Assembly (NCBI GenBank): GCA_964596345.1
Contig: CAZQSZ010000006.1
Span: forward strand, 62,001 to 126,000
Direction: 5' to 3'
DNA: 64,000 nucleotides
Source: CADEDV01 sp964596345
GTDB lineage: Bacteria > Bacteroidota > Bacteroidia > Chitinophagales > Chitinophagaceae
A program made the position numbers and the translations under genes. Positions within the stretch are counted from its first letter, which is position 1, and each line of letters begins with the position of its first letter. Shown here piece after piece: positions 1 to 8,413 of this stretch. The notes beneath the pieces were generated by a model. The model was not told the DNA's origin, made no database searches, and worked only from the letters and a program-made list of their open reading frames with translations.

Positions 1-705
1 ATGGTCAACTTTATGAACTTAAAGAAGAAAGATCTCAGGGATATTGTGGCTGGCAAGAATCATGAAACATCTAAGGCGGAGAAAAAGCGTAGTAATGTAT
101 TCAGGGAATCAATACGGAAATTAAGATACGAGGTAGAAAAAAGCGGGCATAAAATATTCCTGTTTACCAGTACTAAAAAAGGGATGGGCAAAACCACCCT
201 CATACAAGCCCTCTCCTATAGCTTCAGCTTAAGCAATAAAAAAGTACTGATCATTGATACCAATTTTTGCAATAATGACCTGACAGTACAGATGGATGCC
301 ACACCCATATTGGAAAAAATTGCTGCGGAAGGTAACAGCCAGTCCTTTTCAAACTATATAAAATCAGTTGCGAAAGAAGTAGACGGGGGCAATATCTATG
401 TGATCGGCTCCGAAGGTGGCGATTACACTCCATCTGAAATACTGCCTAAAGAAAATATTCTTGACAAACTTCATTTACTGGCTCCTGAATTTGACTATAT
501 CTTCCTGGAAGGGCCGCCATTGAATGATTTTACTGACAGTAAAGAATTACTTAACTATGTAGACAGTGTTATCGCCATTTTCTCTGCCACCCATATTATC
601 AAACAAATTGACAAGGAATCTATCCAGTTCTTCAAAGAAATTAATGGTAAATTTTGCGGATCTGTATTAAATAAAGTAGATCTTGAAAACGTTAATGCAA
701 TATAA
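1..705 (+). CDS. CpsD/Wzc-like chain-length ATPase domain (probably 5'-truncated by window edge)
   Basis: This is a P-loop ATPase of the BY-kinase (Wzc/CapB/CpsD) type, which normally controls polysaccharide chain length at the inner membrane. The segment FRESIRKLRYEVE is the usual lead-in to the kinase domain. The P-loop (KKGMGKTTL) follows at about residues 59-67, then a Walker A' strand (VLIIDTNF) and a Walker B strand (YIFLEGPPL). Two key acids differ from the family: the second Asp of the A' DxD is Asn, and the Walker B Asp is Glu. No C-terminal tyrosine cluster is present. An ATG lies exactly at position 1, but family members usually carry a Wzz domain upstream, so the true start is probably outside the window. 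The next gene begins 4 bases after the stop. Confidence 0.75.
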   Translation: MVNFMNLKKKDLRDIVAGKNHETSKAEKKRSNVFRESIRKLRYEVEKSGHKIFLFTSTKKGMGKTTLIQALSYSFSLSNKKVLIIDTNFCNNDLTVQMDATPILEKIAAEGNSQSFSNYIKSVAKEVDGGNIYVIGSEGGDYTPSEILPKENILDKLHLLAPEFDYIFLEGPPLNDFTDSKELLNYVDSVIAIFSATHIIKQIDKESIQFFKEINGKFCGSVLNKVDLENVNAI

Positions 706-709
706 TTTT

Positions 710-1459
710 ATGAACCGTATAATTATTTTATTTTTTTTATTAGCATCCGGTACTTCCGGAATACTGGCACAAACAATCAAACCACAAACCAATACATCTC
801 CTGCATTATCATCTGCAGATGCAATTGCAGATTCAGTGGAACTGGCAATTCAGGACACCTTAGTATACCTTGCTTTAAAGAGCCCGCTTTATTCAGCTTC
901 TAACCACCAGAATAAAATCAATGAGCTGGAATTAAAGAAAGCAAAAGGTTCCTGGATGAACCTGCTGAGTATTTCCTCTAATTATAACGACCAGACTTTT
1001 GCTAAACAAAATCCTAATACAGCTATTGTATACCCAAAATATTTCTTTGGTGTTACCATCCCGCTTGGCGTTATTTTCTCACAAGGCAACTCGGTAAAAA
1101 TGGCCCGGGCTGCTATTGCAAACAGTAAAGACAACCAGGAACAACTGGCCCGGACAATTAAAGCAGATATTTTGTCCAAATACAGCCAGTATAAACTATA
1201 CAATCAGCTGATCAGGCTACAGGGCGAGCTGATCAATGATATTTCTGCACAAGTATCGTCTACTGAGGAAAATTTCAAAAAAGGCTCTATTACTGTCGAT
1301 GTTTACCTAACAGCGTTAAAAACCAATAACGAAGAAATTTCCAAGTACTTAATGCTGAAGAATCAGCAACAGCAATTACAACTGGAAATGGAAAAGATAA
1401 TCGGCGTGCCATTAGAACAAATAATAAAACCAGCTACCCCAACCACCCCTTCTAAATAA
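710..1459 (+). CDS. Short TolC/OEP-like outer-membrane protein
   Basis: The 249-residue product has a clear signal peptide (MNRIIILFFLLASG...LAQ). A helical region with TolC-family character follows: long amphipathic helices, an 'FGVTIPLG' strand, and a 'NFKKGSITVDVYLTAL' segment typical of OEP repeats. It is about half the usual TolC length, so it carries roughly one OEP repeat. The ATG at 710 is chosen over a TTG at 683 because it gives a clean signal peptide and avoids a 23-base overlap with the ATPase gene. Its place after a chain-length ATPase and before an acyltransferase suggests a role in polysaccharide export or envelope organisation. That role is inferred from context. Confidence 0.7.
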   Translation: MNRIIILFFLLASGTSGILAQTIKPQTNTSPALSSADAIADSVELAIQDTLVYLALKSPLYSASNHQNKINELELKKAKGSWMNLLSISSNYNDQTFAKQNPNTAIVYPKYFFGVTIPLGVIFSQGNSVKMARAAIANSKDNQEQLARTIKADILSKYSQYKLYNQLIRLQGELINDISAQVSSTEENFKKGSITVDVYLTALKTNNEEISKYLMLKNQQQQLQLEMEKIIGVPLEQIIKPATPTTPSK

Positions 1460-1475
1460 GAAGTGATCTAAAAAT

Positions 1476-2663
1476 ATGGCAGGCAACGGATATATAAAAA
1501 GCTTGGACGGTGTCCGGGCCATAGCTATCATACTGGTGATGACATATCATGCAGAGATCACCCACTTCGGCTGGACTGGCGTACAATTGTTTTTTGTATT
1601 ATCAGGCTTTTTGATCACTGGCATTTTATGGAATGAAAAAAACAGGGAAGGTTCCCTTTCGTTTAAACTCAAAAAATTCTGGGTCAGGCGTTCTTTACGG
1701 ATTTTTCCTTTATACTTTGGATACGTAATCGCTATCGGTATTTCTTACCTCCTGTTTCATTTCCCTTCCTACTTTGAAATGTACTTCCCCTACCTGGTTT
1801 CTTACACGGTCAACTTCACACGGTTGCTACCGGGATGGGAAGGGAACCCTTTATTTACTCATCTTTGGTCTTTATCAATTGAAGAACAATTTTACTTACT
1901 GTTTCCGCTGATCATTTTTTTGTGTCCTCCAAGGCTTATCAAGTTTTTACTTGTAGCAGTCATCCTGCTTTCCCCTGTATTCCGTTTCCTGCTGGGAGAG
2001 TACTATAAAAATAAAGGACTGGCCGAAGATGTAGTAGCCAATGCTGTAAACTTTCACACGTTAAGTCATCTTGATGCCTTTTTTATGGGAGGCATCATAC
2101 CTGTATTCTCCTTACAAAACCGGGTTAAGAATTCCCGTAATTTTTTCCTGGTTACCTCAGCTATTGTAGTGGGTGCCGGGCTCATTAATTTCATTTTCAC
2201 ACAAACCGGATCCAGCTATTGGCTTGACCTCGGATATAACCACTGGCTGATCGGAAATTACCAGCATGTTTGGCTGTACACCTGCATTAATCTATTTGGA
2301 GCAGCCGTAATACTTTTATTGATAAGCCCTGACACCAGGTGGAAAATAGCTGCATTCTTCAGGAAAATTTTAGAAAGTAAGTGGCTGGTACAGATAGGGA
2401 AGGTTTCCTATGGCATGTACCTTTTTCACTGGCTGATCCTGGTATACGTTTTCAATAACATTTACAAGCCTGAAACACTTACAGCCAAACTCCTGATGTT
2501 TATTCCGTATACAGCAGCAGTCTATTTTTTCTCCCAACTCAGCTACAACTTATACGAAGTCCATTTTATTAAGCTCAAGGATAAATTTTTTACAGGCAAG
2601 GGTAAAACAAAAAAAGAAGTTCCGGAAGTTTTACAAACAGTTAAAAAAGACAGCCTTTCCTGA
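1476..2663 (+). CDS. Acyltransferase family 3 (OafA/YrhL-like) membrane protein
   Basis: This 395-residue polytopic membrane protein belongs to the acyltransferase-3 family, which transfers acetyl or other acyl groups to extracellular polysaccharides. Family marks are the N-terminal DGVRAIAI...MTYH with the conserved His at about residue 25, FFVLSGFLITGIL at about 38-50, the WVRRSLRIFPLYF loop with conserved arginines, and LWSLSIEEQFYLLFP near residue 130. About ten membrane segments are visible. The C-terminus is short and lysine-rich, with no SGNH domain. It starts 16 bases after the TolC-like gene, on the same strand, and probably decorates the polymer made by this locus. Confidence 0.88.
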   Translation: MAGNGYIKSLDGVRAIAIILVMTYHAEITHFGWTGVQLFFVLSGFLITGILWNEKNREGSLSFKLKKFWVRRSLRIFPLYFGYVIAIGISYLLFHFPSYFEMYFPYLVSYTVNFTRLLPGWEGNPLFTHLWSLSIEEQFYLLFPLIIFLCPPRLIKFLLVAVILLSPVFRFLLGEYYKNKGLAEDVVANAVNFHTLSHLDAFFMGGIIPVFSLQNRVKNSRNFFLVTSAIVVGAGLINFIFTQTGSSYWLDLGYNHWLIGNYQHVWLYTCINLFGAAVILLLISPDTRWKIAAFFRKILESKWLVQIGKVSYGMYLFHWLILVYVFNNIYKPETLTAKLLMFIPYTAAVYFFSQLSYNLYEVHFIKLKDKFFTGKGKTKKEVPEVLQTVKKDSLS

Positions 2664-2693
2664 CAATATAATACAATACAATATGTGCTGGCA

Positions 2694-3884
2694 TCACTTT
2701 GAAAATTCTTTGGGTGTATGCAGAAACCCTTTCTTATTCTGACCAATCTTTAACAGGGCTTTTATCATAGATATAATCAGCACTGGTACCTGCAAAATAG
2801 CTTTACCGGTTTTCCTGTTATAAAACGAAGCAGGAACAGCAAGCAGCATTGTTACCAGGTACATCACAAATAAGACGACCCACCAGTGCCATAAGGGCAT
2901 TAACAGGCCATATCCTGTAATTATATCAACGACGCAGATGAGCAAAATAAAAAAGAACAGCAACACAAATAATAAACGGGGCAGTAAAAAATTCTGAAAA
3001 CATTTATTCAGGTATGTTTTTGTCCAAAAAAAAGAGAGCATATCCTTCCTGAAAAAACGACCCACCTGCTCCACCTGGGTGCCCAGCCAACGGGTTCTCT
3101 GCTTTTCAAACACTTCTTTTCTTTGCACTTTTTCATCAAATACATATGCATCATCGATGTATTCAACAATAATACTTTTCTTTACGAGTTGTATATCCAC
3201 TTCCCTGTCCTCGCCGGGATTATTCTGGATTTCAGGCAAGGCAAAGATATTTTTCAGCAACTCATACTTAAATGCCATCCCTGAACCTATCAGGGTGCAG
3301 GAAAATCCTGCTGCCCTATGCCCTCTTCTGAAAATGGTATTATTTACTTCTTCGCTTAATGCATCAAGTATGGCTACTGCTGTATTTTTATTCTTCGCAG
3401 TCCGGTGGCACTGGATCACCTGCCAGCCCTGTTGAAAAGCATCATTCACTTTTTCAAGACAGTCAGGATCCATTATATTATCCGAATCCAGGATCATGGC
3501 AATATCATAAAACCCGGATGGCAACTGATTAAAAGCAGCATTGAGCGACTTCGCCTTCATACTTACTTCAAATGACACTTCCACCACTTTAATAGGAAGC
3601 CCTTTTAATTCCTGTATGGTTTCCGGCTGCAGGCCATCTGCAATTACTGTCACCGTGTATTTTCCGGATGGATACGATTGCTTTAATGCCTGCAGGGCCG
3701 TATCAAGAATTACTGAATCATCCTTATAGGAGGGGATAAGAACAGCTATCATTGCTTTTTCTCCTGCAGCAGAGTAAGTTTTCAATTTCCCGAATCGTCC
3801 TGCCAGTGCAAACAAAAAAAGATAGGTGACACTTAAACCCACATAAATGAATCCTAAAAGAGATAATATATGAATAACCTGCAT
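2694..3884 (-). CDS. Family 2 glycosyltransferase, membrane-anchored, processive type
   Basis: The 396-residue protein has one N-terminal membrane segment, a GT-A domain and about three C-terminal membrane segments, the architecture of processive GT2 enzymes. Visible motifs are AVLIPSYKDD (nucleotide-sugar binding), ILDSDNIMDPD (DxD-like metal site), EDREVDIQL (acidic acceptor motif) and QRTRW, matching the QxxRW signature. It would extend or build a polysaccharide on the cytoplasmic face of the membrane. It lies 8 bases downstream of the GT4 gene, at the end of a four-gene minus-strand block that begins with the polymerase. It converges with the acyltransferase gene. Confidence 0.85.
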   Translation of the reverse strand: MQVIHILSLLGFIYVGLSVTYLFLFALAGRFGKLKTYSAAGEKAMIAVLIPSYKDDSVILDTALQALKQSYPSGKYTVTVIADGLQPETIQELKGLPIKVVEVSFEVSMKAKSLNAAFNQLPSGFYDIAMILDSDNIMDPDCLEKVNDAFQQGWQVIQCHRTAKNKNTAVAILDALSEEVNNTIFRRGHRAAGFSCTLIGSGMAFKYELLKNIFALPEIQNNPGEDREVDIQLVKKSIIVEYIDDAYVFDEKVQRKEVFEKQRTRWLGTQVEQVGRFFRKDMLSFFWTKTYLNKCFQNFLLPRLLFVLLFFFILLICVVDIITGYGLLMPLWHWWVVLFVMYLVTMLLAVPASFYNRKTGKAILQVPVLIISMIKALLKIGQNKKGFLHTPKEFSK

Positions 3885-3892
3885 AGGGGTAG

Positions 3893-5029
3893 TTATTTGC
3901 TGGTATTATTTTTTGAAATCAATTCAAGATAAATATTTTCAATATGCTGAGTCATCATAATCGCATCAAATCTTGTTTCAACCGTTTTCCTGCCGGTATC
4001 AGCCAGTTGATGAAGGAGTAGGGGCTCATCAGCGAGTCGTTGTAAAGCATTGCTGAGACCTGGTTCAAGCCCTTTCATTTCCACCAACAAACCATCCACC
4101 CCATCCGTCACAACATCTGTACAACCCTGCACAGCTGTAGCAATAACAGCATTACCCATCGCCATTGCTTCTATCAGGCTGACGGGAAGCCCCTCTTTAA
4201 TAGAGGGCAGGCAAAAAATATCTGAAGCTGCAAGTATTGCCGGAACATCAGAACGGAAACCCGGGAAAAAAATATGATTGCTGATGGATAACTCATCCGC
4301 CAGTTTCATGGCTTCGGGTCTTGCAGGTCCGTCTCCGACCATCAACATATACATATCCGGGTGATTCTGCTGAACTTCCTTAAATGCCCTGATTAGCGGA
4401 AGCGGGTTTTTATCATGAATAAACCTGGCAACAAAGCTAACCAGCAAAGCCTTTTCCGGGATATTGAACTCCTTTCTTATACTCACTCCTTTATCATGCC
4501 TGTTATAGATGGCAAGATCTACTCCGTTATTAACGACTCTGCATGAAAAATCACCAAGTTCTCTTATTCCTACTTGCTTATTAGACTCTGAAACAACGAT
4601 ATTTATATTTGTTTTCCCGGTCAGGAATTTCTCTCCCTTAATTCTTAGTTTCCGCTTCCAGGCCGGTAAATAATCATGGAATGACCATCCGTGAACAGTA
4701 TGAACCACTGGTATTTTTAAAGCTGATGCCGGATAAATGATATTGGAAAGAGCCCTCGCCCCATGCGTATGAATAATGTCAATTGAATTTTCGCCGAGAA
4801 TCTTTCTCATTCTTTTCCATACCCGTAAATTAAAAGGCAGGCGGCTACTGACAACATAATTCTTTATACCCATAGCGTTCAGCCTGTTGATCATTTCACC
4901 ATCAGAAAGAGCAATGACTACGGGCTCAAACCTGTTGCGGTCAAGTTTGCTCAGCAATGTCAGCAGATGGCTTTCTCCTCCCCCAATTTCTCCCTGTTGA
5001 ATAACTTCAAGTACTTTGATCTTTTCCAT
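3893..5029 (-). CDS. Family 4 (GT-B) glycosyltransferase
   Basis: This 378-residue soluble GT-B glycosyltransferase has the usual two Rossmann domains. The N-terminus shows the glycine-rich acceptor loop (QQGEIGGGESHLL), and IIHTHGARA follows near residue 87. The C-terminal half has LVSFVARFIHDKNPL, MVGDGPARPE and the nucleotide-sugar site LPSIKEGLPVSLIEAMAMG (EX7E motif). It probably adds a hexose to the lipid-linked repeat unit. The start lies 3 bases after the stop of the upstream GT-C-like gene, which argues for co-transcription and translational coupling. Confidence 0.87.
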   Translation of the reverse strand: MEKIKVLEVIQQGEIGGGESHLLTLLSKLDRNRFEPVVIALSDGEMINRLNAMGIKNYVVSSRLPFNLRVWKRMRKILGENSIDIIHTHGARALSNIIYPASALKIPVVHTVHGWSFHDYLPAWKRKLRIKGEKFLTGKTNINIVVSESNKQVGIRELGDFSCRVVNNGVDLAIYNRHDKGVSIRKEFNIPEKALLVSFVARFIHDKNPLPLIRAFKEVQQNHPDMYMLMVGDGPARPEAMKLADELSISNHIFFPGFRSDVPAILAASDIFCLPSIKEGLPVSLIEAMAMGNAVIATAVQGCTDVVTDGVDGLLVEMKGLEPGLSNALQRLADEPLLLHQLADTGRKTVETRFDAIMMTQHIENIYLELISKNNTSK

Positions 5030-5032
5030 ATT

Positions 5033-6709
5033 TTACTGATCAGCTAAAGTTATTGTATATACTGTCTTTACTTTTGGGGGAAGCAGTGGCTCAAAAGCAG
5101 CAATGTTTCGTCTTAGTTCCTGTCCAGAAGTACTGTCGATGCTATAAAATGAAACAGTATCACCCCCTGTAATCACATTATCACTGATCTGCCAGGTAGC
5201 TACTTTGGTCCATTGTTGCAAAAGTCGTTTATCAAACCATTCGTCATATACGATTGCAAGACCAGCTTGTTTATTTTTTACAAGGCTATCAAGAAACCCG
5301 GGGGTCCAGTATTTATTTTTCCGGCTTCTTGCCACTTCGATACTACCCAGCCCCCACAGATCAATTATTTCCGACCGGTTGAAAAAAGATATGGCACCGA
5401 TATCATTTGCAGCTACAGTAGTTTCCGGGTAATACTTGCGCAGGAACTGGGCTACCTGGTACTGCTGCTCGTAAATATTTACACAAGCTTGTTTAGCTTT
5501 TGTAAATGCAGCTGAGCTCCGCAAAACAAAGGGAAAGAACAATGCAAAAACCAATACTCCAGCAAGCAAGCGGGTATAAAATAGCTTCTCAGGCAACAGT
5601 TCTTTCCAATACCGGCCCAGGATAAAAAAGATGATTATACAGGCATTCATCACCAGGTATGCCTCGTACCTGTAAAACCAACCTGTAGATGCAAAAGCAA
5701 GATGCAATACAGTGGTCAATGTAACAATAACCAATATTTGACTGTACTTCCCTGCCTGTTTCAGCGATTTTAAAAAAAACAAGTACAACAGGGGAAGAAT
5801 AATTAAAATCCTTTGCGTGGTTAGCAGACTTATTCCCGGCGGAGGCACTCCCGGCAGCGACCCCGTGGTTTTGGTAACCGTAAATTTATTGATGAGTATA
5901 TTACTAAAGAAATTAAGGATGCCTTTTATTGAAAATTGGAATTCTTCAGATTTAATAAATAAAGGATTCGGGAAAAAGTAACTTCCTTTACTGAGAGAAT
6001 ACATACCGAACATTACTACAGGTAATAAAGCCGCAGCTCCTAAAATAAAGGAAGGGACTATTTTTCTGCGCCATAATGAAATGAGGCCGGCTACAGCAAC
6101 CAGGAATATTCCTTCATACCGGATGGATGTAACCAGGAAAGCATAAACCAGTAAACTCACGGGAAGTTTCCATTTCCTTTTAGCAGCCCCGTTTCCGTCC
6201 GCCACCACCCAGTCTGCAAATGTTGTAATAAATAAAAAAGAGAAAAGGCATTGCAGTGTATGCTCCATGCCACTGATGATCATGACTGGCAGTGGAAGAA
6301 AAAAAACAACCAGCCCAAGTATTACCAGCCTTGCCAGCATTCCAGTTTCCTGCTTCCGGAGCCATTTATCAACTACAATTAGTAAAATAAAAGCTGCAAT
6401 ACAGTTAACAATAAAAGGGATCATTACTTGTACAGAAAACAGCTTAAATGATAATGCAAGGATAACTGTATATAATAATGAAGAAGATGCCGAAGCAAAT
6501 TCTCCCGGATTTATTCCCCAATTACCATCCGCAGCAAGATTCCTTGCCACCTCCATATGAATGAATGGATCGTCCAGTGGATACATAAAAACTCCACCTG
6601 TTGCCAGCATAACAGATCTTTCTATTACTAAAACAGAAACAAACGTAATGACCAGTGCAAAGATCAAAGGAACATTATACAGAAGGCTTTGTCTCTGTAT
6701 CCTTATCAT
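5033..6709 (-). CDS. GT-C-like polytopic membrane protein (putative lipid-linked sugar glycosyltransferase)
   Basis: The 558-residue product has about eleven to twelve hydrophobic segments and a soluble C-terminal domain of about 140 residues. The first extracytoplasmic loop contains MYPLDDPFIHMEVARN; a paired acidic DD there is typical of GT-C enzymes such as the ArnT/PMT group, which use polyprenyl-phosphate sugars. The C-terminal part (DIGAISFF, IIDLWGLG) resembles the periplasmic domain of uncharacterised GT-C proteins. Its 5' end overlaps the polymerase gene by 35 bases, and it is followed 3 bases later by the GT4 gene. The exact donor and acceptor cannot be read from the sequence. Confidence 0.65.
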   Translation of the reverse strand: MIRIQRQSLLYNVPLIFALVITFVSVLVIERSVMLATGGVFMYPLDDPFIHMEVARNLAADGNWGINPGEFASASSSLLYTVILALSFKLFSVQVMIPFIVNCIAAFILLIVVDKWLRKQETGMLARLVILGLVVFFLPLPVMIISGMEHTLQCLFSFLFITTFADWVVADGNGAAKRKWKLPVSLLVYAFLVTSIRYEGIFLVAVAGLISLWRRKIVPSFILGAAALLPVVMFGMYSLSKGSYFFPNPLFIKSEEFQFSIKGILNFFSNILINKFTVTKTTGSLPGVPPPGISLLTTQRILIILPLLYLFFLKSLKQAGKYSQILVIVTLTTVLHLAFASTGWFYRYEAYLVMNACIIIFFILGRYWKELLPEKLFYTRLLAGVLVFALFFPFVLRSSAAFTKAKQACVNIYEQQYQVAQFLRKYYPETTVAANDIGAISFFNRSEIIDLWGLGSIEVARSRKNKYWTPGFLDSLVKNKQAGLAIVYDEWFDKRLLQQWTKVATWQISDNVITGGDTVSFYSIDSTSGQELRRNIAAFEPLLPPKVKTVYTITLADQ

Positions 6710-8180
6710 AATATTTCAACTTTAGAATGATTGCAAGTATCGGGTAATAAACCACCACATCAGATACACCACCGATTGCTACCTGCGCAAACTCGGCGAT
6801 ATAGAATGCAAAAAGGCTGGTAACGCAGGCCGCCGCCAAAACCCTGGTTTTTTCCTGGCGGGCTCTGAAATAAGCCCTTAATCCTGCCTTTAAACTCAAA
6901 TAATATAAAATACAGGTAATGGCAAGGCCTATCCACCCGGTTTCTGCTGCCCTTTTCACATAACTGCTGTCCGGCTGAAAATTTGCCAGGTAGTGCCCGG
7001 GATGCTCTCTTACTCCATTAAACCCAGTTGTACCCAAACCGCCACCAATCGGGTGGCTGCGGATATAGGGTTGAATGAAAGCTCGTGCCTGTATTCTTAC
7101 ATTATAGGACTCATCTTTAGATCCCATGAAGGTTGTACGAAAACGGGCTAATGTCTTACCGCCATAAAAAGGAGCAAAGAGTAGTACTGCAAACACAACG
7201 GAAGCAACTATTCCAAAAACACGGGTTGATTTCTTTTCAAAATTAAGCAGGATAAAAAAGGCGATCCCTGCAATAATGGTTGCATAAGCAGTACGGGTTC
7301 CCGAATAGGCCATGCCCAGAACCATCAGGAAGGTGCCCCCATACAAAATATTCTTAATGGTACGGTCCTTTTCGTTGAGCCCCATGATTAAAAAAAATAC
7401 TGCACAAACCGCCATCAGGATCCCAAAAGTAGAAGGGTCAGACATCGTGGAAAATTTCCTGAATTCCCCCCCCACAAATATCAGCCCAAGGCCATGTGGG
7501 TCGGCCAGGATTAATTCCATTTCAAAATTAAAATACCCATGCAATTGCTGAATACACCCATAAAAAGCACTGATAGTGGCAATAATGAAGATATAACGCA
7601 AATATTTTTTGGCTTTATCATAGGTATCAAACACTGCATAGGCGATGAACATGACAAAAATATATCCTGCGAATTTCCTGATCGCCAGGATATTCGTGTT
7701 AAGTGACATGGCATTAGGATTAAAAAACTGGATGGCATTAAAGAACAGGGTAAAGAAAATAAAAGCAACCAATGCATTTTTTGTAAACTGGCTGAACTCT
7801 TGCTTTACAGATGTTTTCCTTGTAAACAGCCCGATAAAAGTGGCCAGCACCAGGGCATCAAACAAAGCTCCTATTGGCATTTCACCTTTTAACAGCAAGC
7901 GGGAAAAGAAAGAAGCAAAAAAAGAAAAACCAGCAATAATATAAAGTCCGGTCTCAGCACTGGATATACAAATAATAGCTACAAAAAGCCCCAGAATTGC
8001 ACCAAAAATTCCTAATCCGACAACCATGTTGGTTGCCAACAAGTAACCAAACCCCAGTGCAATACAAATTGCCAGCAGGTAGCCAAACCAGTTATTCAGC
8101 TTTTTTAAAAAAAAGGTTTGCCCAAAAAATTGCTGCAGCTTCTTCGACAGGCTGTTTTTATACCCTGGTAGATCTCTCAT
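6675..8180 (-). CDS. O-antigen ligase/polymerase family protein (Wzy-like)
   Basis: This 501-residue protein has about twelve membrane segments and one large periplasmic loop. The loop carries the Wzy_C/O-antigen ligase pattern: an arginine-rich entry (NVRIQARAFIQPYIRSHPIGGG), LGTTGFNGVREHPGHYLANFQPDSSYV, and AAETGWIGLAI. Proteins of this family join lipid-linked oligosaccharide repeats in the periplasm, or ligate them. Because it sits in a cluster with an initiating transferase and several glycosyltransferases, a polymerase role is more likely than lipid A ligation. The stop overlaps the start of the GT-C-like gene by 35 bases. Confidence 0.82.
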   Translation of the reverse strand: MRDLPGYKNSLSKKLQQFFGQTFFLKKLNNWFGYLLAICIALGFGYLLATNMVVGLGIFGAILGLFVAIICISSAETGLYIIAGFSFFASFFSRLLLKGEMPIGALFDALVLATFIGLFTRKTSVKQEFSQFTKNALVAFIFFTLFFNAIQFFNPNAMSLNTNILAIRKFAGYIFVMFIAYAVFDTYDKAKKYLRYIFIIATISAFYGCIQQLHGYFNFEMELILADPHGLGLIFVGGEFRKFSTMSDPSTFGILMAVCAVFFLIMGLNEKDRTIKNILYGGTFLMVLGMAYSGTRTAYATIIAGIAFFILLNFEKKSTRVFGIVASVVFAVLLFAPFYGGKTLARFRTTFMGSKDESYNVRIQARAFIQPYIRSHPIGGGLGTTGFNGVREHPGHYLANFQPDSSYVKRAAETGWIGLAITCILYYLSLKAGLRAYFRARQEKTRVLAAACVTSLFAFYIAEFAQVAIGGVSDVVVYYPILAIILKLKYYDKDTETKPSV

Positions 8181-8193
8181 GATAATTGAATAG

Positions 8194-8289
8194 TCATAAA
8201 AATAGGATCTTGATAAAAATGTAGATCATAGCTCCTGCTGAGAGCAGTACCATACAGGTTTCATGAAACGACGGTTTGTCATTATCCAT
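8194..8289 (-). CDS. Possible 31-residue membrane micro-protein upstream of the polymerase gene
   Basis: On the minus strand an ATG at 8289 opens a 31-codon frame. It encodes a short polar N-terminus (MDNDKPSFHET) and then an 18-residue hydrophobic segment (VLLSAGAMIYIFIKILFL) that could span the membrane. The stop lies 13 bases before the ATG of the polymerase gene, a spacing expected of an operon member. I recognise no family. The membrane-like composition and position support it; the small size and lack of comparative data argue for caution. Confidence 0.4.
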   Translation of the reverse strand: MDNDKPSFHETCMVLLSAGAMIYIFIKILFL

Positions 8290-8352
8290 AGAATGTGCGG
8301 TTTAAAGACAGACTAAATTATTGAAAATATTCTGGAAATCAAGGCTTTATTA

Positions 8353-8383
8353 TTGACAAATTAAAAATCTGTAGCTATTTTTA
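8353..8383 (+). promoter_or_regulatory. Candidate Bacteroidota-type promoter for the plus-strand GT2 gene
   Basis: TTG at 8353-8355 is followed 20 bases later by TATTTTTA at 8376-8383, one base away from the TAnnTTTG -7 consensus. The GT2 start codon is about 30 bases further on. The match is by eye only. Confidence 0.4.
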
Positions 8384-8413
8384 GCCCTCAAACATAACTC
8401 AAGTAATCTACTA

